Shown here piece after piece: positions 1 to 8,551 of a DNA stretch of 21,580 nt; within the stretch, counting starts at the first letter, position 1, and every line of letters begins with the position of its first letter. Source of the stretch: a virus; the IMG/VR virus record IMGVR_UViG_3300042691_041805, positions 1-21,580 of that record. One strand, written 5' to 3'. The position numbers and the translations under genes were made by a program. The notes under the pieces are model-generated. The model was not told the origin of the DNA. It saw only the letters and a list, made by a program, of their open reading frames with translations, and searched no databases.

Positions 1-575
1 AATTAATTGCAATGTATTTGAATGAAGAATTAGGTGATAAATCAGTTTTCATTGATGTTTCAGAACTCAAAATTTTTCCTTGTGAAGGAAATGTCTCAAG
101 AAAAGAAGGTAACACTTGTGGACTTTTAAAGGCATTACTTAAAGATGATAAGAAGAATCCTTCAGGATATCACAGATGTTGGGCTAGTTTAAATAATAAA
201 ACAGATGAACTTTGGAAGATATCCAAAGAACTTTTTGAGTCCGATGCTGTAATATTCTTTAGTTCAGTAAGATGGGGACAGGCTAATATGTTTTATCAAA
301 ATCTGATTGAAAGATTAAATTGGATTGAAACCCGACATACTACTTTAGGTGAAAAAAATATAGTTGAAGACATTGAAACAGGATTTATTTGTGTTGGACA
401 AAATTGGAATGGTGAGAATGTCACAGAAACTCAAATGGAAGCTCACAAATTCTATGGATTTAAACCAAATAAGAAACTATATTGGAACTGGCAATATACG
501 ACAGATGTTAATGACGAAAGTAAATCTTCTTACAAAAAGTCCCACAAAAAATTCATTGATGATATGGGACTATGA
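1..575 (+). CDS. Flavodoxin-fold NAD(P)H-dependent oxidoreductase, 5'-truncated by window edge
   Basis: This is probably an FMN-binding oxidoreductase of the NADPH-dependent FMN reductase / flavodoxin-like superfamily. The first ATG in view is at 12, but the frame is open to the left edge, and the residues ahead of it (L-I-A) continue what looks like the first helix after the FMN phosphate-binding loop. The true start is therefore probably outside the window and about 20 residues may be missing. Visible family features are the segment FPCEGNVSRKEGNTCG after the second strand and the strand-loop-helix DAVIFFSSVRWGQANMFYQNL, which matches the 'ADgii..sPvyfg.....lK.fiDR' pattern that contacts the flavin. 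The Cys spacing does not fit the iron-sulfur flavoprotein CxxCxxC set. Next to virion genes it could be a phage-carried metabolic gene, or host DNA if this were an integrated element. Its substrate cannot be told from sequence. Confidence 0.7.
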   Translation, partial: LIAMYLNEELGDKSVFIDVSELKIFPCEGNVSRKEGNTCGLLKALLKDDKKNPSGYHRCWASLNNKTDELWKISKELFESDAVIFFSSVRWGQANMFYQNLIERLNWIETRHTTLGEKNIVEDIETGFICVGQNWNGENVTETQMEAHKFYGFKPNKKLYWNWQYTTDVNDESKSSYKKSHKKFIDDMGL

Positions 576-747
576 GGTAGGTTATTATAGGTACACCTCA
601 AAAGAAAAACCAATTGTGGATTGTTTAAATTATTATCCAATTAACGATTTTATAACAGAATATTTGTTAAAACAAAAATTTGTAGAATTTGAATACGAAA
701 ACAACAGTCCAAAAACTATTAATGGTAAAATTATTGTTTTGATTTGA
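559..747 (+). CDS. Small hypothetical protein (62 aa)
   Basis: This is a 62-residue reading frame starting MIWDYEVGYYRY and ending KTINGKIIVLI. It overlaps the end of the oxidoreductase gene by 17 bp in another frame. I chose the ATG at 559 because codons upstream of it in this frame (back to an ATG at 364) lie wholly inside the oxidoreductase gene and read as a shadow. From 559 on, the composition looks like a normal acidic/aromatic small protein. The overlap suggests translational coupling. No family is recognised and there is no signal peptide or membrane segment. It ends directly before an intrinsic terminator, which supports its being the last gene of the preceding transcript. Existence is likely but not certain. 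Confidence 0.5.
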   Translation: MIWDYEVGYYRYTSKEKPIVDCLNYYPINDFITEYLLKQKFVEFEYENNSPKTINGKIIVLI

Positions 748-770
748 CCCAATACACATTGGGATTTTTT
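748..770 (+). terminator. Rho-independent terminator
   Basis: CCCAAT (748-753), a 4-nt ACAC loop and ATTGGG (758-763) form a perfect 6-bp stem, followed by ATTTTTT and further T-rich sequence. The first C is the base after the TGA stop of the 62-residue gene. This is the clearest terminator in the window and separates the oxidoreductase transcript from the structural operon. Confidence 0.85.
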
Positions 771-808
771 ATTTTATTTAAAATTTTACAACATTATATT
801 TATGTAAT
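771..808 (+). promoter_or_regulatory. Probable promoter/leader region of the structural operon
   Basis: These 38 bases are almost pure A/T and lie between the terminator and the first structural gene. A promoter is expected here because transcription from the left should stop at 770. The best box is TATATTTA at 795-802, which resembles the Bacteroidota -7 element TAnnTTTG but lacks the final G. The only TTG upstream (759-761) is too far away for a normal -33 box, and there is no exact T4-type late box TATAAATA. The location is inferred from context; the element itself is weak. Confidence 0.25.
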
Positions 809-1270
809 ATGCCAAGCCCAATAACATACGGTATTAATTTTCCATTTAGAGATTCTCCATATGGGTTCTATTTAGATTTGTCAGAAACTTCTGATGAGGA
901 AATTAGAAGTAGTTTAATCCATTTAATTTTAACTAGAAAAGGTTCAAGGTATTTTTTACCTGAATTTGGCACAAGAATTTATGAATACATTTTTAATCCA
1001 TTAGATGGACTTTCTTTTGGGGACATTGAAGCAGATATCAGAACTGCTTGTGAAACTTACATGCCAAATTTATTAATCACGTCTGTTAAGGTTTATGCTG
1101 CGACAGATGAAGAATTTGATAAAGTTGTACTTAGTAATGGGGCAGTTATTAACAATACGTATAATGTACCTGGACAAGGGGTTAGAGACTATACTGCAAA
1201 AGTTAGGATTGATTATAAAATAAAAAATAATACTTTTGCAAGTAGTGATTTTATTATAATTAATATTTAA
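809..1270 (+). CDS. gp25: Baseplate wedge protein, gp25-like (GPW_gp25 family)
   Basis: At 153 residues it is slightly longer than T4 gp25 (132). The family signature is visible: a helix EEIRSSLIHLILTRKGSRYF followed by LPEFGTRIYEYIFNPLD (about residues 30-66), the 'i.liL.T..GeR...PefGs.l...lf.p' pattern of gp25/W-type wedge proteins. In contractile machines this small protein sits at the inner baseplate, bridges the wedge to the sheath, and is normally encoded next to the gp6/J-type protein, as it is here. The C-terminal 40 residues (from VRDYTAKVRIDYKI) add beta strands. The start at ATG 809 lacks a Shine-Dalgarno box. The gene ends in a tandem TAA-TAG, 7 bp before the next gene. The family is also found in type VI secretion and phage-like injection systems, but the partner gene is phage-type. 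Confidence 0.88.
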   Translation: MPSPITYGINFPFRDSPYGFYLDLSETSDEEIRSSLIHLILTRKGSRYFLPEFGTRIYEYIFNPLDGLSFGDIEADIRTACETYMPNLLITSVKVYAATDEEFDKVVLSNGAVINNTYNVPGQGVRDYTAKVRIDYKIKNNTFASSDFIIINI

Positions 1271-1277
1271 TAGAAAT

Positions 1278-3116
1278 ATGGCAAACAAAAAAATATCATA
1301 TACAGTAAAAGATTTTGAAGCAATAAGAACTGAGCTCATCAACTTTACAAAAACTTATTATCCGACAGTAGTTCAAAATTTCAATGACGCTTCAATTTTC
1401 TCAGTTATGATGGATTTGAATGCCGCTGTAACTGATAACCTTTATTATAATATTGATAGAAGTATACAAGAAACTGTATTACAGTACGCTCAACAAAGGT
1501 CTTCTATTTATAATATTGCAAGAACTTATGGTTTAAAAATACCTAATGTTAGACCATCAGTTGCAATACTTGATATTAGTATTACTGTACCTGCATTAGG
1601 TGACCAAGAAGATTTAAGATACTGTGGATTTTTAAGAAGAGGTGCTCAGTTTATTGGTGGTGGTCAAGTTTTTGAAACTGTGGATGATGTTGATTTTTCA
1701 TCACCATTTAATTCATTAGGTAATCCTAATAGATTAAAAATACCAAATTTTGACAATAATAATAATTTAATAAATTATACCATTACCAAAAGAGAAACTG
1801 TTGTTAATGGAACAACTAAAGTTTTTAGACGTTCAATTAACGCTCAAGACGCTAGACCTTTTTTAGAGGTATTTTTACCTGAACAAAATGTTTTGTCAAT
1901 TACAAGTGTGATTTTAAAAGATGGTACAAATTATAATGGTATACCTTCTTACGATGATTTTTTAACTCCTGTAAATAAATGGTATGAGGTAAATTCTTTA
2001 GCTGAAGACAGGGTATTCATTGAAGACCCAACTAAAGTTTCTGACAAACCTGGTGTTAAAGTTGGAAGATATATAACAACTAATACAAGATTTGTTTCGG
2101 AATATACTCCATTAGGTTATTGTAAATTAACATTTGGTGGAGGTAATACTTCGGCGGATGATTTATTGAGAGATTTTGCGAGAAATGGAACTCCATTGGA
2201 CTTATCAAGATACCAAAATAATTTTGGATTAGGGTCAACATTAAAATCAAATTCAACACTATTCATACAATATAGAATTGGTGGAGGTTCAGGAAGTAAT
2301 TTGGGTGTAAATGTTATTAATCAAATAGGTACAGTTACGTTTTTTGTGAATGGTCCTAGTCAAACAATCAATACAAATGTAGTTAATTCTTTGTCATGTA
2401 ATAATGTGACAGCAGCAATTGGAGGGTCTGACGCACCAAGTATTGAAGAGGTTAGAAATTATGTTTCTTTTAATTTCGCGGCACAACAAAGAGCGGTTAC
2501 AATTAATGACTATCAGTCTTTGATTAATACAATGCCATCTAAATTTGGGGCACCAGGTAAAGTTGCAATTGTTGAAGAGGAAAATAAAATTAAAATTAAA
2601 GTATTATCATATGATAGTACAGGAGCTTTAACTAGTTTGGTATCAAATACGATACAACAAAATATTGCAAATTATTTATCAAATTATAGAATGTTAAATG
2701 ATTATATTTCTGTAGAATCTGCTCAAGTAGTTGATTTATCATTTCAAATCAGTGCGGTTTTAGATTCAAGTCAGAATCAAGGTAACGTTATCTCTTCTAT
2801 AGTTGAGATTGTATCAACGTACATGAGTCCTGCTAATATTGAAATGGGTGAGAACGTATATATTTCTGAAATAAAAAGACAAATACAAAGTCTAAATGGG
2901 GTTATAAGTGTTACTGAAGTTTTAGTGTTTAATAAAGTTGGTGGAGAATACTCTTCAAATCAAACATCTATGAGTTACAGTAACTCATCGACAAAACAAA
3001 TCTCGTTAGTTGATGATACATTATTTGCGGAACCAAGTCAAATTTATCAAGTAAGATTCCCAAATAGGGATATAACAGTACAAGTTAAAAACTTTAAAAC
3101 TGTCAATTTCTCGTAA
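1278..3116 (+). CDS. gp6: Baseplate wedge protein, gp6-like (baseplate J family)
   Basis: At 612 residues it is close to T4 gp6 (660). The N-terminus YTVKDFEAIRTELINF, then NFNDASIFSVMMDLNAA and ETVLQYAQQRSSIYNIARTYGL (residues about 8-90), is the conserved start of T4-like gp6 and baseplate J proteins. Other signatures are the QYRIGGG loop at about 331-337 and the block SIEEVRNYVSFNFAAQQRAV ending in TINDYQSLINTMP (about 388-420), typical of the J-like core. gp6 dimers form the inner ring that joins six wedges and partner with gp25 and gp7. The start at ATG 1278 follows the gp25-like gene by 7 bp, with no Shine-Dalgarno motif. It is followed by a palindrome rather than an immediate next gene. 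The assignment is firm at family level. Confidence 0.9.
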   Translation: MANKKISYTVKDFEAIRTELINFTKTYYPTVVQNFNDASIFSVMMDLNAAVTDNLYYNIDRSIQETVLQYAQQRSSIYNIARTYGLKIPNVRPSVAILDISITVPALGDQEDLRYCGFLRRGAQFIGGGQVFETVDDVDFSSPFNSLGNPNRLKIPNFDNNNNLINYTITKRETVVNGTTKVFRRSINAQDARPFLEVFLPEQNVLSITSVILKDGTNYNGIPSYDDFLTPVNKWYEVNSLAEDRVFIEDPTKVSDKPGVKVGRYITTNTRFVSEYTPLGYCKLTFGGGNTSADDLLRDFARNGTPLDLSRYQNNFGLGSTLKSNSTLFIQYRIGGGSGSNLGVNVINQIGTVTFFVNGPSQTINTNVVNSLSCNNVTAAIGGSDAPSIEEVRNYVSFNFAAQQRAVTINDYQSLINTMPSKFGAPGKVAIVEEENKIKIKVLSYDSTGALTSLVSNTIQQNIANYLSNYRMLNDYISVESAQVVDLSFQISAVLDSSQNQGNVISSIVEIVSTYMSPANIEMGENVYISEIKRQIQSLNGVISVTEVLVFNKVGGEYSSNQTSMSYSNSSTKQISLVDDTLFAEPSQIYQVRFPNRDITVQVKNFKTVNFS

Positions 3117-3121
3117 TTTAT

Positions 3122-3165
3122 TTATTTTTTTAAAATAGTTCATAAACTATTTATTAAAAAAATAA
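3122..3165. promoter_or_regulatory. 44-bp AT-rich palindrome directly before the giant gene
   Basis: The arm at 3122-3140 pairs with 3145-3165 around a CATA loop. All 19 bases of the left arm pair and the right arm carries a 2-nt bulge. The core is AATAGTT/AACTATT, and the outer part pairs a T7 run with an A7 run. The hairpin ends one base before the ATG at 3167, so in RNA it would bury the start region. There is no T-tract after the core stem on the + strand, so it is not a classical terminator. Possible roles are attenuator, RNA-processing site, translation control or transcript stabiliser. The structure is certain; the role is unknown. Confidence 0.6.
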
Positions 3166-3166
3166 C

Positions 3167-6100
3167 ATGAATTCGTCATATAGAGTAAGAACGCAGGTCG
3201 GTGTAGATAAATCAGTTCAAGTTGATTTACAACAAGATTTTGAAACTTTAGAAATTTTGTCTCTTAAACTGTACCAAAGAGACATCTACACTAGAGTCTG
3301 TTCGGACTATGGAGTTATTTGCGGTAGGGTTTTCGCTAATAATGGGTTTGGGGTACCAAATGTAAAAATTTCATTATTTATTCCTTTAAGTGATGAAGAT
3401 TCAAGAAATCCTGAAATTGCAAATATATACCCATTTAGTAATATTTCTAATTTAGATGTTAATGGTTACAGGTATAATTTATTACCTAAAGAAGAATCAC
3501 ATTCAGGTCATGTCCCAACGGGAAGTTTCCCAACAAGAGAAGAAATTTTAAAAGAAAAAAATTATTCTGAGGTATATGATAAGTATTATAAATTTACTGT
3601 AAAAACTAATGATTCTGGTGATTACATGATTTTTGGAGTCCCTGTTGGGTCATTCACAATATTTTTAGATTTAGATTTAAGTGATATTGGGCAATTCTCA
3701 CTAAACCCACAAGATTTGATAAGAATTGGATTGGCGACTGAAGGACAAGTTTCAGGAGTTAAATTTAATGCGTCAACTAACTTAAATAGTTTACCTCAAA
3801 TTATAAGTTTAACAAAACAAGTTGAAGTGTTACCTTTGTGGGGTAATCAGGAAATTTGTCAACCATCTATTACAAGAACAGACTTTGATTTAACTGCTGA
3901 GGCAAATATTGACCTGACGCCTACTGCGGTATTCATGGGTTCAATTATGAGTACTATTGATGAAGCAAAAATTGATAATAATTGTAAGATAGATAAAAAA
4001 GTTGGAGATTTTTGTAGTTTAGTAACAGGACCTGGACAAATATTAGCAATAAGGCAAACAATCAATTATGATACTGATATAAATTCTCAAACATTTGGTT
4101 TCCCTCAATTAGAAAAATATAATTTACAAAATGATGGATATGTCATAGATGAAAACGGAGCTTGGTTACTTGAGGTACCAATGAACTTAGATTATATCTA
4201 TACAAATGAGTTTGGGGAACAAGTAATATCTACTGACCCGACAATTGGGGTACCAACTAAAGGGAAATATCGTTTTAAAGTAAAATGGAATCAATCACCT
4301 TCATTATCTGAACAAACAAGAAGGGCGTATTTTTTAGTACCTAATGTTAAAGAATGGGGATGGGGAGAACCTGGGAATACATATAACGATGATGAGAACC
4401 CAGCATTTTATCCTGAGTATTCTACCAACGACAATTATTTAAGATACCAACAGTCATATGCATTCAGTTTAGATTGGTACGATTACGGAGACCCTACAAC
4501 ATCTGAGGGATTAGAAATGATACAAGATGCGATTAATTGTGAAGATAGATTTTATTTGTTTGAATTTAAAAAAGTTTATACTGTTTCACAATTAATGGAT
4601 AAATACAAAAATGGTAATAGACTAAGATTTATAGGTATAAAAAATATTCTTAATGATGAATGTAGTGCTGAAAATAACAAATATCCTGTAAATGACGCGT
4701 ACAGAGGTAGCAATATAATGTTTTTAATGTTTAGATATTTGTTATCAGTAACAAAACTTTTATTATTCCCACTGATTGTTGTAATGCATGCAATTTCATT
4801 GGTTTTGTATATTGTAAACTTTATATTACAAATAATTGTTTGGTTAATTTACGCTCCAATTTATTATTTTATCGCCGCGGTTGTTGCGGTAGTTAATTTC
4901 TTATCACCTGGAGCTCCGTTAAATAATCCATTAAAAAAGACCCCTGCTGAACTATCAAGAATTATTTGGGACAAATTAAGAATAAAAAAAATACCATTAC
5001 CATTATTATTACAATCTGAAAATGAATGTACTTTTTGTGAATGTAAAGAAGGTGAAGACTCTCAAGAATATACAAACTCAGCGGCTGGAGCACTTCTTTC
5101 TGAATTAGGAAACAGTTGTCATTTCCCATTAAATGATGGTGGTGCGGTGACTCCAACACTTGATATACCTGGAGAACAACAACAAAATTTCCCACAGGTA
5201 ATTGCCGGTTTGGCTAATTCAGGTGGAAATTGTAGTGCAAGAATTCCTACGTCAGCATATAATAGTCCGTGGGCGACAGGTGGTTTAACCTATGATGATG
5301 AGAGAGAATTTTTATTTTCAAACAGTTTAACGTTTGCTGAGAGAATAAATTTATCTAATACAAAACAAAAATATTTTAGGGAATCTACTGCAATTAGAAC
5401 ATATGTTGAACCTGATTTAAACGGTAATCAATTCCACACTGATAATGTATTGGTTACACTGATACAGGGGTGTGATGACATTTATCAGCCAGGAGCTTTA
5501 ATTACATTCCAAGACCCAAGTTTATCTACCGACCCTAATTTTGAATTAGGAATTAATGAAACTGCGGATGGATTATATCAGATATCAGGAACCTCAACAT
5601 CTGCAACGTCGATAACTGTAAGTTATTGTACTTTAGATAATAATACTTTAACAGGTACTAAAGTTTATAATTTACCACTTAAAGACTCTGACGAATACTT
5701 AACATTTGCTAGGTATAGATTTGATATAGAATATTTCCAAGTTGTAACCGCAATTACGTATTCTCAGTTTATTTCTTTAGGTAATGGTTCTGCCAGTGAT
5801 TTAAGTTCTCATGGAACTTTTTATCATAGAATATTTAAAACGCCAATGTCGGTAATGTTCGCTAAAGACACTTCGGGTAATCAATCTCAATTTGAAGCCG
5901 AATTTAAGGGGTCAGTTTTTTGTAATGAAAGTTCATTTTCTGAATTAGCAAATTCAAAAATAGTGATAATGGTTAGAGGTGTAGACCCTTATTCTCCAAA
6001 ATATAAAATTAAATACGATATAAGTCGTATATTAAATCGAGGTTATGGACAAGTTGTAGTTGGTGGAGGTGAAGATGTAATGTTTAAATTAAACATACCT

Positions 6101-8551
6101 GTACAACCAGGAGGAACCTCTACAAGTGATAAAAAAAGGTCAGTACGACACAATCAAATTGTTAATAATAATTCGGCTGACCAATTCGGAGGAAGAATGT
6201 TTTTCCCGTCATGGTTTTTCCAACCTGGAACTGAGTTCCAACCATTTCAGACTGAATTAACTAAATATTATGGTAGTATGGATGCGAGTTTAATTAACGC
6301 ATTTAATGTGATACCATGGGAAACATCGTCTACAAATTTAAATTCACTACAGGTGATTCAAAATTCAGAAGGGTATCTTCTTGTAAGAATGAAAGGTGAG
6401 ACATTACAATGTGAAGAAGATATGCAATCTAGTACTGGTTATGGATGTAACGCGTTCACTGCTCACTATGAATGGGAAGGTGACAATAAATGGGGGTTTC
6501 CACCACAGCCTAATGATAATGCACTTGTTAATGGTGTAGGTGAAAATGGAGGGGCTACTTGGGGTGGGTCAGCATATATGTTACACTATGCTAGTGGAGA
6601 TTTAATGGGTGATTCGGTTGATGGATGTTCTTTTATGTATATGCATTTTGGTGGTGATAATAATGAATGGAAAAAAAGTAGGTCAGTTTATTATTCACCG
6701 TCTTATTTAAATGGGGCTCCTCTTGGAACGTATGGTAATTTTGGTAAAACTTTAATAGATAATCCTACAAATATTGTTTTTCGTTCAGACAGACTACCAA
6801 CATCTACTACCACGACTACCGCTCAACGTAACCATTTTTTATTTTTCCAAAATAGAAATTTCTCGGCATTTAGGATTTCAGACACAGGTGAGGTATATGC
6901 TTCTTCAAGTAGTGTTGATGGTATTGAGTTAGAAACTGCATTATTTTCTGACGGTTCTACTTTAGGGTCGTTGAATGACCAAGTAGTTGCAAGTTTTAGT
7001 GAATGTGCAAGTGCGGTGCCTTTGAAATGTTATAACATTGATAATGATGGAGTTGTTATAATTGATGATTTTCCTGACTGTACTACGGGACCATTAGGGG
7101 TACCGTATTTTCAAAATGGTAAAGGATGTTATTCGTTGGTAACCATACCGATTATTGGTATTCCTTGGGATTTTTTCAGGGTTAATGAATGGTATAAGAG
7201 AACAATAACAAGTTTGTTTTTATGTATGGAAGGTATTCAGTATCACTTCTTTAATAATTGGGTTAGTGGTAACCTATTTATGCCAACATTTTATAGTATT
7301 ACTGAATTAAATGATGACGGGTTTCCTATCAGAAAATATTGTGACGATATTATTGTCTTTCATGAAGACTCAAAAAATTATTATTATAGAAGTAGTCCTT
7401 ATAGGTACGGATATGGTTTTATAGGTGGTAGGACTCGACAAAGAAATGAAATTGCTGGATTTAATAATTACGTAAGGGGAAACTTTAGAAATTTAAAAAC
7501 TCCAACAACAATCATAAATTTAGGACCAATTACTAATTATACCCAAGAATTAGTTCAAGGAGTGGGATACTCGGGATATATTGCGAATACGTTAACACCG
7601 TCAAGTTTCAGAGACATTACCGATATTGTCAATTTTTTTGTGGCATCAAGACAAATTGAAACTGCGTATGAACAGGCCGTAAACACATTTGTTGCAATAA
7701 GTTTGGCTATAGTAAATCCTTCAGTACTTTTATTAGTTGGTGGAGGAGACCCTACCAAAAACTTTTTTGGAGATAGAAACTCAAGAGAGCCGGATAAAAT
7801 AAATGCTGATTTAGCTCAAATGATTTCAATTAATTCGGAATACGGTGTTAAACCTTTTAATCCTGCTGGATACCCATCGGCAAATTCAATAAGAATTATA
7901 CCAATATATAATCTTTTTGATATTAATGTATTGTTAACTGCATTGGCGTCAGGAGGTGTTGCTGCACTCTTAACACCGGCAAAATTCACGATAGGTATTT
8001 TCTTCCAAAGTGATAATGGTAAGAGAGATGCAATTAGTCCAAAAAGAATTGTATGGAATCAAAACGCTCAATTACCATTCCAACCAAATGATGTTACATT
8101 ATATACTCAAGTAAGTCAATCTGTACCATTTTATCAATGGCAGAATGATTATATGACAAGAGCCGAATTTATAGAGTTACCGTTAGGGATTAATATTCCA
8201 TACCCTTTGTTAGGACAAGAAGTTATTTTTGGTTCACATAAGAATGATTGGTACACAGAACCAATAAATAGTAATACCACTACATTCTTCCAAAGAAATA
8301 TACAGTACTTAGACAGGACCGAAAATACTTCAAGATATTTTATGGCGGAATCTAATCAAGCAAAATACATGAAAGGGTTTATTTATAATGTAGATAGTGA
8401 TGGTAATTTAAGAGAAGATTTAGGTAATATAACTGAAGACAAATATACAGTTGGTTCACCTTATCATTTTTATTTTGGATTAAAAAGAGGTAGAACTGCC
8501 GTAGATTTATTCTACATAAAATATGTTGATAGTGAAATTGTAATTGAATAA
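3167..8551 (+). CDS. Giant predicted virion/baseplate protein with internal hydrophobic block (1794 aa)
   Basis: The position between gp6-like and gp7-like genes makes this a virion, probably baseplate-associated, protein; its exact function is not recognised. Residues about 48-170 read as a carboxypeptidase-regulatory-like beta-sandwich: ICGRVF, GVPNVKISL, then DSGDYMIFGVPVGSFTIFLD, with a loop insertion of about 80 residues. Residues about 518-579 are an unbroken hydrophobic block (FPLIVVMHAISLVLYIVNF and onward to VVAVVNFLSP), enough for two or three membrane helices, with a Cys cluster C621-x2-C624-x-C626 soon after. Weaker hydrophobic stretches lie at about 1505-1527 and 1584-1613. A Thr run (STTTTT) near residue 1210 marks a linker. 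No signal peptide is seen. Tape-measure or membrane-contact proteins carry such helices, but the gene position argues against a tape measure. It could be a membrane-penetrating tip or hub component. It is far longer than T4 gp7 (1032). Confidence 0.75.
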   Translation: MNSSYRVRTQVGVDKSVQVDLQQDFETLEILSLKLYQRDIYTRVCSDYGVICGRVFANNGFGVPNVKISLFIPLSDEDSRNPEIANIYPFSNISNLDVNGYRYNLLPKEESHSGHVPTGSFPTREEILKEKNYSEVYDKYYKFTVKTNDSGDYMIFGVPVGSFTIFLDLDLSDIGQFSLNPQDLIRIGLATEGQVSGVKFNASTNLNSLPQIISLTKQVEVLPLWGNQEICQPSITRTDFDLTAEANIDLTPTAVFMGSIMSTIDEAKIDNNCKIDKKVGDFCSLVTGPGQILAIRQTINYDTDINSQTFGFPQLEKYNLQNDGYVIDENGAWLLEVPMNLDYIYTNEFGEQVISTDPTIGVPTKGKYRFKVKWNQSPSLSEQTRRAYFLVPNVKEWGWGEPGNTYNDDENPAFYPEYSTNDNYLRYQQSYAFSLDWYDYGDPTTSEGLEMIQDAINCEDRFYLFEFKKVYTVSQLMDKYKNGNRLRFIGIKNILNDECSAENNKYPVNDAYRGSNIMFLMFRYLLSVTKLLLFPLIVVMHAISLVLYIVNFILQIIVWLIYAPIYYFIAAVVAVVNFLSPGAPLNNPLKKTPAELSRIIWDKLRIKKIPLPLLLQSENECTFCECKEGEDSQEYTNSAAGALLSELGNSCHFPLNDGGAVTPTLDIPGEQQQNFPQVIAGLANSGGNCSARIPTSAYNSPWATGGLTYDDEREFLFSNSLTFAERINLSNTKQKYFRESTAIRTYVEPDLNGNQFHTDNVLVTLIQGCDDIYQPGALITFQDPSLSTDPNFELGINETADGLYQISGTSTSATSITVSYCTLDNNTLTGTKVYNLPLKDSDEYLTFARYRFDIEYFQVVTAITYSQFISLGNGSASDLSSHGTFYHRIFKTPMSVMFAKDTSGNQSQFEAEFKGSVFCNESSFSELANSKIVIMVRGVDPYSPKYKIKYDISRILNRGYGQVVVGGGEDVMFKLNIPVQPGGTSTSDKKRSVRHNQIVNNNSADQFGGRMFFPSWFFQPGTEFQPFQTELTKYYGSMDASLINAFNVIPWETSSTNLNSLQVIQNSEGYLLVRMKGETLQCEEDMQSSTGYGCNAFTAHYEWEGDNKWGFPPQPNDNALVNGVGENGGATWGGSAYMLHYASGDLMGDSVDGCSFMYMHFGGDNNEWKKSRSVYYSPSYLNGAPLGTYGNFGKTLIDNPTNIVFRSDRLPTSTTTTTAQRNHFLFFQNRNFSAFRISDTGEVYASSSSVDGIELETALFSDGSTLGSLNDQVVASFSECASAVPLKCYNIDNDGVVIIDDFPDCTTGPLGVPYFQNGKGCYSLVTIPIIGIPWDFFRVNEWYKRTITSLFLCMEGIQYHFFNNWVSGNLFMPTFYSITELNDDGFPIRKYCDDIIVFHEDSKNYYYRSSPYRYGYGFIGGRTRQRNEIAGFNNYVRGNFRNLKTPTTIINLGPITNYTQELVQGVGYSGYIANTLTPSSFRDITDIVNFFVASRQIETAYEQAVNTFVAISLAIVNPSVLLLVGGGDPTKNFFGDRNSREPDKINADLAQMISINSEYGVKPFNPAGYPSANSIRIIPIYNLFDINVLLTALASGGVAALLTPAKFTIGIFFQSDNGKRDAISPKRIVWNQNAQLPFQPNDVTLYTQVSQSVPFYQWQNDYMTRAEFIELPLGINIPYPLLGQEVIFGSHKNDWYTEPINSNTTTFFQRNIQYLDRTENTSRYFMAESNQAKYMKGFIYNVDSDGNLREDLGNITEDKYTVGSPYHFYFGLKRGRTAVDLFYIKYVDSEIVIE
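4718..4903 (+). other. Coding region for the hydrophobic, candidate membrane-inserting segment
   Basis: This stretch encodes residues 518-579 of the giant protein. Apart from a few polar residues near the start (Arg, Ser, Thr, Lys, His), it is made of Leu, Ile, Val, Phe, Ala, Tyr and Trp. It is followed by a basic run (DKLRIKKIPLP) and the C621/C624/C626 cluster. Such length and hydrophobicity are unusual inside an otherwise soluble beta-rich virion protein. Confidence 0.6.

Noticed and set aside
364-558. Extending the small gene at 559 upstream to an ATG at 364
   Set aside because: That stretch lies fully inside the oxidoreductase gene in another frame, and its translation (Lys/Met/Gln-rich, patternless) reads as a shadow. 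The part after 559 is the plausible protein.
759-802. Bacteroidota-type promoter (TTG plus TATATTTA)
   Set aside because: The spacing between the boxes is about 33 nt, well beyond the usual range, and the -7 box lacks its G. It is kept only as a low-confidence leader region, not as a defined promoter.
1073-1342. Minus-strand open frame across the gp25/gp6 junction
   Set aside because: It is antisense to two well-supported genes, with low-complexity Ile/Asn-rich translation. The other minus-strand frames (for example 3859-4065, 4962-5195, 7555-7758, 12487-12675, 14680-14916, 16408-16626 and 21279-21551) are rejected for the same reason.
809-3116. Type VI secretion or extracellular contractile injection system instead of a phage
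   Set aside because: gp25- and J-like proteins occur there too, but the gp6-like sequence is T4-type. No VipA/VipB sheath, ClpV or AAA ATPase is seen, and the downstream genes are fibre-like. It cannot be fully excluded from one window.
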